Shown here: positions 56,657 through 64,000 of the stretch, in pieces | How positions within the stretch are numbered: the first letter of the stretch is position 1 | How the letters are laid out: every line of letters begins with the position of its first letter | Source: VYDC01 sp963667515 | GTDB taxonomy: Bacteria > Chloroflexota > Dehalococcoidia > UBA2979 | DNA: 64,000 bases | Direction: 5' to 3' | NCBI GenBank assembly: GCA_963667515.2 | Contig: CAXXXY010000002.1 | Coordinates: 1-64,000, forward strand | Position numbers and translations under genes: made by a program | The notes under the pieces: generated by a model | What the model was told of the DNA's origin: nothing | The model's database searches: none | Seen by the model: only the letters and a program-made list of their open reading frames with translations

Positions 56657-57243
56657 GATACCGGCTGGTCCGTGAGCTTGCCGCCGACGGGGTCGTCGCG
56701 GCGGTGGCCTGCCGGGTACTCGCGGTCTCGACAGCGGGCTACTACGAGTGGCGAGAGCGGGCGCCCTCGGCCCGCGCCGTCGCCGACCAGGCGCTGAGCG
56801 AGCAGATCGTGGAGCTCCACGCCATGTCGCGAGGCAGCTACGGAGCGCCGCGGGTGCACGCCGAACTGCGGCTCGGGCGGGGCGTCCGTTGCGGTCGCAA
56901 GCGGGTGGCACGGCTAATGCGGAGCGCAGGACTGCATGGAATCTACCGGCGGCGCGGGAGACACGCTCGCCCGGCGCCTGCCGTCCACGACGACCTGGTG
57001 CGCCGGCGCTTCGTGGCCGACGCGCTGGACCGGCTCTGGCTGACCGACATCACCGAGCACCCCACGCGGGAGGGGAAGGTCTATTGCGCCGCCGTGCTGG
57101 ACGTCTACTCACGGCGGATCGTGGGCTGGTCCATTGCTGACCACCTGCGCACCGAGCTTGTGGTCGACGCTCTGGAGATGGCCCGCTGGCGGCGACAGCC
57201 GACCCGGGGCGAGACCGTGGTGCACTCCGACCGGGGATCGCAG

Positions 57244-58695
57244 CTCGGGTTCAAGGGGTCGTCGCAACACCGCCTTGTGCAGGGGAGAGTAGGTGTTCGT
57301 TGAGTGCCTCGGCGGGAGTCTTCCATCCGAGAGTCTTGCGGGGTCGAGTGTTGAGTGCGAGAGCGACGGCAGCGAGGTCCTCGGCAGAGTGCCGAGACAG
57401 GTCGGTGCCTTTGGGGAAGTACTGACGCAGCAGGCCGTTGGTGTTCTCGTTGCTGCCACGCTGCCAGGGGCTGCGAGGGTCGCAGAAGTAGATCGGCAGG
57501 CCGGTGTCGATGCGCAGCTGCGCGTGCTGGGCCATCTCCGCTCCCTGGTCCCAGGCAAGCGAGCGACGCAGCTGGTCGGGCAGCGTCGTGATCGAGGCCG
57601 TGATCGCGTCACGCACCGCCTCTGCGCCGTGACCGGCCAGCGGGGGGCCGTTCTTGACGGTGGGTTGCTGTCCGTGGCCATCCATGCGGGGCAGGTGCAG
57701 CAGCATGGTGAACCGTGTCGTGCGCTCGACGAGCGTGCCGATCGCGGAGCTGCCCAGCCCGAGGATCAGATCGCCCTCCCAATGGCCGGGAACGGCGCGG
57801 TCATCGGCTTCGGCGGGCCGCTGACTGATCATGATCTCGGGGCTGACGAACTTCTTGCCGCGACCGCGGGTTCGCGCCCTGGGCACCCGCAACGCTCGTC
57901 CGCTACGCAGACATGCGATCAGCTCACGCCGCAGCGCGCCGCGACCCTGGACGTACAGGGCCTGGTAGATCGCTTCGTGGGAGATCCTCATCGACGCATC
58001 ATCAGGGAAGTCGACCTGCAGCCGGTTCGAGATCTGCTCCGGGCTCCACGCCTGGGCCCAGCGTCGGTGCTGACGGCGCCCATGTCGACGGCCAATCCAG
58101 CGCACCTCAGGGCCGACCACCCCCACACCGTCGGGCCGGACGATCCTGCCTGACAGCCGTTCCTGAACGTAACCATGAAGCTGGTCGTTGCTGGCGAGCT
58201 TGGCGACCTTGGGACGCTGCGCACGTCGCTCGGCATGCCACTGCGCCGTGGTCGCTCGATACTCCAGCTTGCCGCTATGTGTCGCAGCGTTCCGGCGTAC
58301 CTCGCGTGAGATCGTCGACGGAGCCCGGCGGAGCCGGCGGGCGATCGCTCGGCCGCTTGCGCCTTGGGCGCGGAGGATGGCGATCTCCTCGCGCTCAGCG
58401 AACGATAGGTAGCGCCCTAACAGCGGCGCCGGACTGGCTGTTGGCATGCCACCACCTTCACGGAACCAGCGTGCTCCGACGGCTGGAGACACACCGGCCG
58501 CCGCAGCGGCATCCTCGCTCGACAACCCTTCTGAGATCGCCAGCCAGAACCGTTGGCGATGCTCACGACGCGCAACCGGTGGACGGCCTGGAGACCGCAT
58601 CGCCGGCCTTCCTGTCGCCTTCGCCGCCCACCCCGGTGACCTTCCCATCACAACCCCTCACCTCGAGGCGTTGCGATGACCACTTGAATCCGCCG
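57244..58695 (-). mobile_element. IS30-family insertion sequence nested in IS3 element B
   Basis: A 1,452-bp element with inward ends containing TTCAAGGGGTCGTCGCAAC (57250) and TTCAAGTGGTCATCGCAAC (from 58688 on the other strand). A 2-bp AG duplication (57242-57243, 58696-58697) is the choice that restores the host OrfB frame to GSQYTSW. It encodes one transposase on the minus strand. Confidence 0.85.
57251..58651 (-). CDS. IS30-family transposase
   Basis: A 466-residue transposase. Two DNA-binding regions are present: an N-terminal HTH (LSSEDAAAAAGVSPAVGARW) and the IS30 HTH (LSFAEREEIAILRAQGASGR, RAPSTISREVRRN). The DDE core has VPGHWEGDLILGLG (first Asp), SLAWDQGAEM (second Asp) and RGSNENTNGLLRQYFPKGTD (Glu), the family signature. 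The stop TGA lies in the left terminal repeat. Start GTG 58651. Confidence 0.93.
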   Translation of the reverse strand: MMGRSPGWAAKATGRPAMRSPGRPPVARREHRQRFWLAISEGLSSEDAAAAAGVSPAVGARWFREGGGMPTASPAPLLGRYLSFAEREEIAILRAQGASGRAIARRLRRAPSTISREVRRNAATHSGKLEYRATTAQWHAERRAQRPKVAKLASNDQLHGYVQERLSGRIVRPDGVGVVGPEVRWIGRRHGRRQHRRWAQAWSPEQISNRLQVDFPDDASMRISHEAIYQALYVQGRGALRRELIACLRSGRALRVPRARTRGRGKKFVSPEIMISQRPAEADDRAVPGHWEGDLILGLGSSAIGTLVERTTRFTMLLHLPRMDGHGQQPTVKNGPPLAGHGAEAVRDAITASITTLPDQLRRSLAWDQGAEMAQHAQLRIDTGLPIYFCDPRSPWQRGSNENTNGLLRQYFPKGTDLSRHSAEDLAAVALALNTRPRKTLGWKTPAEALNEHLLSPAQGGVATTP

Positions 58696-59687
58696 AGTAC
58701 ACGTCGTGGGCCTTCGGGCACCGCCTCCGCACCGCCGGCCTGCTCGGCTCGATGGGCCGGGTCGCGTCGGCTGTCGACAACTCGATGATGGAGTCGTTCT
58801 TCGGGACGCTGCAGCTCGAGCTGCTCGACCGCCGCAGCTGGACGACCCGGGCCGAGCTCGCCTCCGCGATCTTCGAATGGATCGAGGGCTGGTATAACCC
58901 GCGCCGCCGTCACACCTCGATCGGCGATCTCAGCCCCGTGGAGTACGAAAGGAGGCCCGCCGCCGCCGCCGAAGCAGCATGATGTCTACACGTGAACTGT
59001 CCGGAGAACCGGGTCAGGCTCCCCTCACGGCCTGCGAGGTCGAGGGCAAGACCGCCAACACAGTCGTCGCCTACCGAGCGACGCTCCGCGACTTCAGGCG
59101 GGTCGGAGAGCGGGTCGGCCTGCCGGACGCGGTCGAGAGCTACACGGTGCCCGACGTCTACACCTACCTCGCAGAGTCTCCGGGAGCGCGGCGCGTCAGC
59201 GGCGTACCAGCACCGCCGCCACCGCGAGGTGAAGGCGTACTTCTCCTGGTGCCGGCGCATGGGGCTCGTCGAGGAGAACGTCTTCGCGCGCGTTCCGCTT
59301 GTCCGGCTCGAGCAGAAGATCATCGAGCCGTTCAGCCAGGCAGACGTCGCAACGCTGCTCGGCAGCCAGAATCGCGGGCACCACACCGGATGCCGCAACT
59401 ACGCTCTCGTGCTCTTCCTGCTCGACACCGGCGTTCGGGCCTCAGAGTGCGTTGGGAATCGCCTCGACGACGTGGACTGGGAGGGTCGGCGCGTTCGCAT
59501 CCTTCACGGCAAGCCGTGCAGGTCGGGACCGCAGTCCTGTCAGGCGGGTAACCGCACTCCCCAGCGGAACGGGTAGCAGACGGCGATAGCCCGGCACGGG
59601 GTTCGCCGATCGCTGAACCCGCAGGCCTCTTCCCGCAAGGGAGAGGTCCATGGTCGCGGCATCGTATTCGCCACACCAAGCGCTAGT

Positions 59688-60737
59688 TGTAGTTCCCACG
59701 TAGGTTGTTGACAGGATGAGGGGCCTCGCCCGCTGCTGTGTGTGACAGCACGGCAGTAGCGAGGAGAGGACACCCTCATGGCCCATCGTAACGCGCGGCT
59801 GACGCCGCTGACCCGACTCGAGCTCGTGCGGGAAGTGGACGCCGGCTGGCCCCAGGCTGAGGTCGCTCGCCACTTCCGCGTCTCCCGCCACACCGTTGCC
59901 AAGTGGCTGGGGCGCTTCCGGGCGGAGGGAGCGGCAGGGCTCGAGGACCGCAGCTCCGCCCCGCGCGCGCATCCCCGGCGCACGCCGCCCGAGCTGGAGC
60001 GACGCATCTGCGCCGTGCGACGCACGCAGGGATTCGGGCCGCATCGCATCCAGTGGGCGCTCGGGGTCGCCCGCTCCACGGTCTACGCCGTGCTGCGGCG
60101 CCGCGGCCTCAACCGGCTCGACCGCCTGCACCGCGTCACCCGGGAGCCGGTCCGCTACGAGCACGACGCCCCCGGCGACCTGCTGCATCTCGACGTGAAG
60201 AAGCTCGGGCGCGTCCCCGAGGGCGGCGGCAAGCGAATGGCGCCTGGCTTCGCCGAGACGCGCTCCGGGCCGCATTCGCGGCGTTCGCTGGGGCTGGAGT
60301 ACCTACACGTCGCCGTCGATGACCACAGCCGTTACGCCTACGTCTCCGTCCTGCCCGACGAGCGTGGCGCGAGCTGCGCCGCCTTCCTCGAGCAGGCGCT
60401 CGCGGCCTTCCGCCGGCGTGGCGTGCGCGTGCGCCGGGTCCTGACCGACAACGCGAAGGCCTACACCGTCGCCCGCAGCTTCCACGGCGCCGCCGCTGCC
60501 GCAGACGTGCGGCTGTCGCACACGCGGCCCTACCGCCCGCAGACGAACGGCAAAGCCGAGCGTTTCATCCAGATCCTGCAGAACGAGTGGGCCTACGCCC
60601 GCCCCTACCGCTCCAACGCCGAGCGGCTGCGCCAGCTCCCACGCTGGCTCTACCGCTACAATCACCGCCTACCACACGGCGGCGTCGGCGGGGCCGTCCC
60701 CGCCTCCCGCCTGTGAACAACCTTCCTGGGTAGTACA
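59688..60737 (+). mobile_element. IS481-family insertion sequence, copy 4 of 4
   Basis: A 1,050-bp copy with CTAG flanks at 59683-59686 and 60739-60742 and spacer bases t and c, as in copy 1. Here the CTAG is not a stop codon: it is inside codon 12-13 of the PrimPol gene, which it destroys. It carries two silent changes (at 60320 and about 60672) relative to the others. Confidence 0.95.
59778..60716 (+). CDS. IS481-family DDE transposase (copy 4)
   Basis: A 312-residue transposase identical in protein sequence to copy 1 (Leu298, intact Asp139, Asp224 and Glu261). Presumably active. Copies 1 and 4 form one sublineage by residue 298 and by the terminal spacer bases. Confidence 0.95.
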   Translation: MAHRNARLTPLTRLELVREVDAGWPQAEVARHFRVSRHTVAKWLGRFRAEGAAGLEDRSSAPRAHPRRTPPELERRICAVRRTQGFGPHRIQWALGVARSTVYAVLRRRGLNRLDRLHRVTREPVRYEHDAPGDLLHLDVKKLGRVPEGGGKRMAPGFAETRSGPHSRRSLGLEYLHVAVDDHSRYAYVSVLPDERGASCAAFLEQALAAFRRRGVRVRRVLTDNAKAYTVARSFHGAAAAADVRLSHTRPYRPQTNGKAERFIQILQNEWAYARPYRSNAERLRQLPRWLYRYNHRLPHGGVGGAVPASRL

Positions 60738-62583
60738 CCTAGTCGCCGAGATTGAGCGCTGGCAGCGCCTCGGGGTCGCTGTGCTCCCGGGACCGTGGGG
60801 CCGGAAGGGGCCACGCGAGCCGGGCTGGACCACGCTCTCGCATGAGGACTGCTGGCAGCTAGCGGAAGACGCGGCGACACGGGGACGGACCAACCTCGTC
60901 GCCCGCACGGGGCCGACCGCCGACGGCAGCAAGCACCTGCCGCGATCGACCTCGACGGCAAGTGCCCGTGCGGACACAACCGAGCTGAGCACGAGGAAGA
61001 CGTGGGCGCGTGCCGGCGCGTACCTCGCGGTGAAGGCGCCGGCTGCGACTGCGCGGCGTATTGGGGAGTCGCGCCCCACGATGCCCTCGCGGAGCTCCTT
61101 CGTGTCCTGCCGCCCGACATCGCGATCACGAGAACGGCCCGCGGATACCACCTGATCTTCTGGGCGGCCGACCCGATGGCCGACGGTACGCTCACACAGT
61201 TCTCGGCCGACGTGTTCGGCGGCCGTACGCCGCACGCTCTCCAGATCACCCCCTCACTGCACCCCAGCGGCACCTCCTACACGTGGTTTCGCGAGCCCCG
61301 TGCCGACCTGCCTGTGGTCGATCTGGCAGAGTTCGGCTACGTGCCCCAGGAGGCGGGTCACCACGGAGCGGTTGCCCGCAGTGCCGGTGGTTCGATCCGC
61401 CTCGCGCCCGCTCCACCTTCACGGCAGGTCGAGTTCGCCGCGCTGATGGGGCGACTCGGTCTGCGCCGCCGCGCGGAAGACGACGAGCACCACGGTTGTC
61501 CGTGGCACCTCGAAGACGAAGGCTCGCTCCACGTGAGCTGGGTGGCGGCGCTCTTCCACTGCTTCGGATGCGGAGAGCGAGGCGGCCTCCGGCGTCTTCG
61601 TGAACTCGTCGGCCCGCTGCAACCCCCAAGTTGTGACCCTCTCCGAGGTGCCTTCCCTCTCCCGGGAAGAGGGTTACAACTCGGGGGTAGTGCCGTCACC
61701 GCCGAGCGCGACCGCCTCGCGGGCGCTTTGGAGGAGATCGGCGAACCTACCCGTGCCGGGCACATGCGAGAGTGCCGCGAGTACGAGTGGGACGCTCTCA
61801 ACTCGCTCGAGGCGCTCGCCTGCCCGAACGGCGACTCCACCCCCTTGCGGGTCCAGACGAACTCCTGCGACGACCCCCAGTGCCCGATGTGCATGCCGTG
61901 GCGGCTGGCGGCCGACTGGCGGTCGCGCTGGGAGCGGCGTGGCGAGTCCCCGCCTGACCACCTGACGCTCGTCGCCCTCGACGCGAAGACCTCCAGCGAC
62001 GGACTCGCCGACCTCGCCTACCTCAGCCGAGTTCGCGCCCAGTTCCGCGAGTGGAGGCGCGCTCGAGGCATAGAGGGCGGGTTCTACGGGCTGGTGCTCC
62101 GCAGAGAAGGGGAGTGCTGGCGCGCTCGCCTGCTCGTCGGGACCTCCAACACAGACGCCCACAAGGTCACCGACGGTCGAGCGTTCGCGGCGTCGGTCCA
62201 CGGCCGGGACGTCGACTCCCCGATCCTGATCCGAACCTGGCAGCAGGCCTACCTCGAGGAAGTGACCGCCTGGGAGTCGCTCGAGGAGCTGCGCGCCTTC
62301 CGATCGATGGCGCACGGGCGAAGGAAGTTCCAGGGGTGGGGCGACTACTTCGGTGGCGGACAGCGCGACGGCCAGCAGCAACAGAAAGAGGAGCCAGACG
62401 TGAGCGAGAAGCAGCCCCTACATCGGATGTCCGGCGGCTCAGGGCGCCGAGCGAAGCGGGCGCCGGCCTGCCCCCGCTGCGGGGACCGGCTACGACGCGT
62501 GGGGCGGTTCGACCCGAAACGGATGGAGATGGTCATCAGCGGCGACGGCGTGCCTGAGTGGCGATGGCGGCAGACGCGAAGCG

Positions 62584-62853
62584 ATGCCTGAGCTTCTGGC
62601 GATCGAGCAGCGCCCGGTCGACACACTTCACCCGGACCCAGCGAACCCGCGCCGCATCTCGGACGCCGAGCTGGAGGCGCTGACGCGCAGCATCCGCCAG
62701 TTCGGCTTGGTGGATCCGGTCGTCGCTCGCCGTGAAGACGGCGTGATCATCGGCGGCCACCAGCGGCTGCTGGCGGCCCGGAAGCTCGGGCTGAAGAGCG
62801 TGCCGGTGATCCTCCTTGACCTGAGCGCTGAGCAAGCCCGCCTGCTGAACTGA
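62584..62853 (+). pseudogene. ParB/Srx-like nuclease-domain protein, cut by IS3 element C
   Basis: The N-terminal ParB domain is complete (LHPDPANPRRISDAELEALT, RQFGLVDPVVARR, VIIGGHQRLLAARKLG). The 89-residue frame ends when it enters the IS: its TGA stop is the first three bases of the element. Phage and plasmid proteins of this type usually continue into a DNA methyltransferase or regulatory domain, lost here. ATG 62584 overlaps the end of the primase gene, so both were in one operon. Confidence 0.8.
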
Positions 62854-62867
62854 CCTGCCCCCGGTAT

Positions 62868-63704
62868 TCATACCACCTGCAGAGTTAGAGATTCCGCGTT
62901 CAGCACGGGCTTGCCCACCGCGACCTCGGGTGCCGGGGATCGGTATCCGAGCGATGAGTGCGGACGGATCTGGTTGTACTCGTTGCGCCACGTCTCGATC
63001 AGTACCTGGGCCTCGAACAGCGTGTCGAAGCGCTCGCCGTTCAGGTGCTCGTCGCGCAGCCGCCCGTTGAACGACTCGATGTAGCCGTTCTCCCACGGGC
63101 TGCCCGGCTCGATGAAGAGCGTCTCCACATCGACGCGCGCCAGCCACCGCCGCACCGCCCGCGCCGTGAACTCCGGCCCATTGTCCGAACGGATGTAGCT
63201 CGGCGGTCCGCGCCTGACGCAGAGCTCGGCCAGCACGGCGAGCACGTCCTGTGAGCTCAGCCGGCGGGCCACCTCGATCGCGAGACACTCCCGGGTGTAC
63301 TCGTCGACCACCGTCAGCATCCGCAGCTTGCGCCCGTCGGCGGTGTGGTCGAGCACGAAGTCGTAGGCCCAGACATGGTTCGGGTGCTCGGCGCGCAGCC
63401 GCACGATCGAGCCATCCGCGAGCCACAGCCGGCCGCGCTTCGGCTGCTTCTGAGTTACGCGTAGCCCTTCCTGCCGCCAGAGCCGCTCCACCCGCTTGTG
63501 GTTCACCTGCCAGCCCTCGCGGTGCAGCAGGGCGGTGATCCGCCGGTAGCCGTAGCGCCCGAAGCGGGTGGCCAGCGCCACGACGCGAGCGGTGAGCGCG
63601 GCCTCGTCGGCCGACTCCCGCGGGAGGTAGCGCTCGGTGGCACGGGCCTGCCCGACGACGGTGCAGGCCCGTCGTCCCGACACCGCAAACTGCTGCTGCA
63701 TCAA
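62868..63704 (-). CDS. IS3-family transposase OrfB (element C)
   Basis: About 278 residues from an internal Met; in the element it is made as an OrfA-OrfB fusion by -1 frameshifting, with the frame open back to about 63746 (LPGKLLSPAKRRRAVTLMQQ). The triad is Asp in VWAYDFVLDHT, Asp in IRSDNGPEFTA and Glu in NGYIESFNGRLRDE. It ends with HSSLGYRSPAPEVA, standard for the family. Confidence 0.92.
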   Translation of the reverse strand: MMQQQFAVSGRRACTVVGQARATERYLPRESADEAALTARVVALATRFGRYGYRRITALLHREGWQVNHKRVERLWRQEGLRVTQKQPKRGRLWLADGSIVRLRAEHPNHVWAYDFVLDHTADGRKLRMLTVVDEYTRECLAIEVARRLSSQDVLAVLAELCVRRGPPSYIRSDNGPEFTARAVRRWLARVDVETLFIEPGSPWENGYIESFNGRLRDEHLNGERFDTLFEAQVLIETWRNEYNQIRPHSSLGYRSPAPEVAVGKPVLNAESLTLQVV

Positions 63705-63712
63705 CGTGACCG

Positions 63713-63746
63713 CCCGGCGGCGCTTCGCCGGGCTCAGAAGTTTCCC
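63713..63746 (-). promoter_or_regulatory. programmed -1 frameshift signal of IS3 element C
   Basis: On the coding (minus) strand the slippery heptamer G-GGA-AAC lies at 63746-63740 in the OrfA frame. Seven bases later a 7-bp stem (CCCGGCG, 63732-63726, with CGCCGGG, 63719-63713) closes a six-base loop. The OrfA stop TGA (63736-63734) falls in the spacer. Slipping back one base leads straight into the OrfB frame. Confidence 0.75.
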
Positions 63747-64000
63747 CGGGAAAGCTCCCTGAGCATCGCGTTGTCGAGTGCCTGGTCCGCGACGATCTTC
63801 TTCAGCTGCGCGTTTTCGCGCTCGAGCTCCTTCAGGCGCTTCGCCTGGTCGACCTTCATGCCGCCGTACTCCCGCCGCCAGCGGTAGTAGGTCTGCTCGC
63901 TCACCCCCAGCTTGCGCACCACCTGTCCGACCGGCTGCCCCTGAGCGAGCCCCACCTCCGCCTCACGCAGCTTCCCGATGATCTCCTCGGCTCCGTACCG
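63734..64000 (-). CDS. IS3-family transposase OrfA (element C), 5' end outside the window
   Basis: The visible 88 residues begin RYGAEEIIGKLREAEVGLAQ and include the HTH (VRKLGVSEQTYYRWRREYGG) and the leucine zipper (AKRLKELERENAQLKKIVAD). The start codon lies past position 64000. It ends in LRELSRGNF just after the frameshift site. Confidence 0.9.
   Translation of the reverse strand, partial: RYGAEEIIGKLREAEVGLAQGQPVGQVVRKLGVSEQTYYRWRREYGGMKVDQAKRLKELERENAQLKKIVADQALDNAMLRELSRGNF

Larger units (their letters stand above)
56653..58982 (+). pseudogene. IS3-family transposase OrfB (element B), split by IS30-family element
   Basis: The first part (56653-57243) ends VVHSDRGSQ; the second (58698-58982) begins YTSWAFGHRLRTAGLLGSMG and ends with the ESFFGTLQLELLD box and a WYNPRRRH motif. 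Joining them, with the AG duplication counted once, gives a continuous 291-residue DDE transposase (Asp in LTDITEHP, Asp in HSDRGSQY, Glu in MMESFFGTLQ). The reading frame is preserved across the joint. Confidence 0.9.
56303..59022 (+). mobile_element. IS3-family insertion sequence B (contains an IS30-family element)
   Basis: The ends read inward GGAGCCTGACCCG, and a 3-bp duplication CCT (56300-56302 and 59023-59025) flanks it, as is normal for IS3 elements. Without the nested IS30 element it is about 1,266 bp. Its removal restores the integrase frame exactly, which fixes the boundaries. OrfA has a premature amber codon and OrfB is split. Confidence 0.85.
56268..59576 (+). pseudogene. tyrosine recombinase (integrase), split by nested IS elements, frameshifted and truncated
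   Basis: ATG 56268 follows GGGAGGCG. The first 11 codons (MPAIDELISTY) are joined, after removing IS3 element B and its CCT duplication, to LTACEVEGKTANTVVAYRAT at 59026, a phage-integrase N-terminal SAM-like domain. Near 59180 the frame shifts by one base (TYLAES continues as LRERGASAAYQHRRHREVKA). The catalytic domain runs to LFLLDTGVRASECV and ends at RILHGK (about 59515). The second active-site box with His-x-x-Arg and Tyr is missing. The gene is dead three times over. It lies beside the tRNA-Met att core, as expected for the element's own integrase. Confidence 0.88.
59650..62591 (+). pseudogene. plasmid/ICE-type primase (PrimPol + CHC2 zinc finger + Rep-like C-terminus), split by IS481 copy 4 and frameshifted
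   Basis: ATG 59650 follows GGGAGAGG. Twelve codons (MVAASYSPHQAL) are followed by IS481 copy 4; the frame resumes at 60742 as VAEIERWQRLGVAVLPGPWG, a prim-pol N-terminus. Near 60934 the frame shifts by one base (NLVARTGPTADGSK to AAIDLDGK). AIDLDG is the catalytic acidic motif; a Cys/His-rich insert (CPCGHNRAEH, then GCDCAAYW) follows, then TARGYHLIFW and ITPSLHPSGTSYTW. A CHC2-type finger (CPWHLEDEG with HCFGCGERG) lies at about 61500. The C-terminal 280 residues carry CDDPQCPMC and GGFYGLVLRREGECWRARLL, reminiscent of a Rep protein. Likely the replication gene of the integrated element. Confidence 0.78.
62851..64000 (-). mobile_element. IS3-family insertion sequence C (continues past the window)
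   Basis: The right end starts at 62851 with TGACCTGCCCCCGG, a typical IS3 terminus. OrfB and OrfA follow on the minus strand in different frames. The left end and the target duplication lie outside the window. OrfA resembles the IS407/IS51 type. Confidence 0.9.

Overview
The window is very GC-rich bacterial DNA with densely packed genes, many GTG starts and many 4-base GTGA or ATGA stop/start overlaps. The gene set (ETF with an HdrD-like Fe-S membrane protein, several short-chain dehydrogenases, crotonases, an ilv-leu operon with citramalate synthase, an RDD protein, CbbQ/NorQ and NorD-like proteins) fits a high-GC actinobacterium (for example Thermoleophilia-like) or a Chloroflexota member. 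The sequence alone does not decide which.

Layout. 1-7.2 kb: cinA, a SufR-like regulator and a metallo-hydrolase, cut up by two copies of a 1,050-bp IS481-family element, plus two HEPN-like proteins, one beheaded by the IS. 7.2-12.3 kb: a NorD-like VWA protein, its NorQ/CbbQ AAA+ partner, and coaE. 12.5-22.5 kb: a lipid or acyl-CoA module on the minus strand (EtfA, EtfB, an HdrD-type ETF oxidoreductase, an acyl-CoA synthetase, two membrane-anchored Rieske-like paralogues, two crotonases), with a third IS481 copy between the crotonases. 22.6-32.7 kb: four SDR genes (two of the three in one operon have lost their catalytic residues), an RDD protein, UppP, a GcvT-fold protein, an MBL hydrolase, and a tandem and dispersed 75-bp repeat. 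32.8-51.2 kb: branched-chain amino-acid synthesis: ilvE, then ilvB-ilvN-ilvC-leuA-leuC-leuD-(APH-like)-leuB and cimA. A 26-codon leader peptide ending Val-Leu-Leu-Val-Leu-Val-Leu-Ile lies under a good promoter ahead of ilvB, and a second leader-like ORF precedes leuA. Three tandem NUDIX genes, one killed by an amber codon, sit between leuB and cimA. 51.3-54.2 kb: a PDZ protein, a histidine kinase with a one-base frameshift, and the 3' stub of its response regulator.

From 54.2 kb to the end the window is a mobile-element graveyard. An IS3-family element replaces the 5' end of the response-regulator gene. Next comes an attP-like 3' half of a tRNA-Met, then a tyrosine integrase split after codon 11 by a second IS3-family element, which is itself split by an IS30-family element. 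Both insertions can be undone on paper to restore open frames. The integrase is also frameshifted and truncated. Beyond it a plasmid- or ICE-type replication gene (PrimPol, CHC2 zinc finger, Rep-like C-terminus) is split after codon 12 by the fourth IS481 copy and also frameshifted. A ParB-like gene is then cut by a third IS3-family element carrying a textbook -1 frameshift signal.

The most distinctive observation is that all four IS481 copies are flanked by direct CTAG repeats. In three of them that CTAG holds the TAG stop codon of a host gene, so the target duplication leaves the gene intact. The best regulatory find is the ilv leader peptide; the best candidate for new protein biology is the PrimPol-CHC2-Rep composite, followed by the coupled SDR triad with inactive members.
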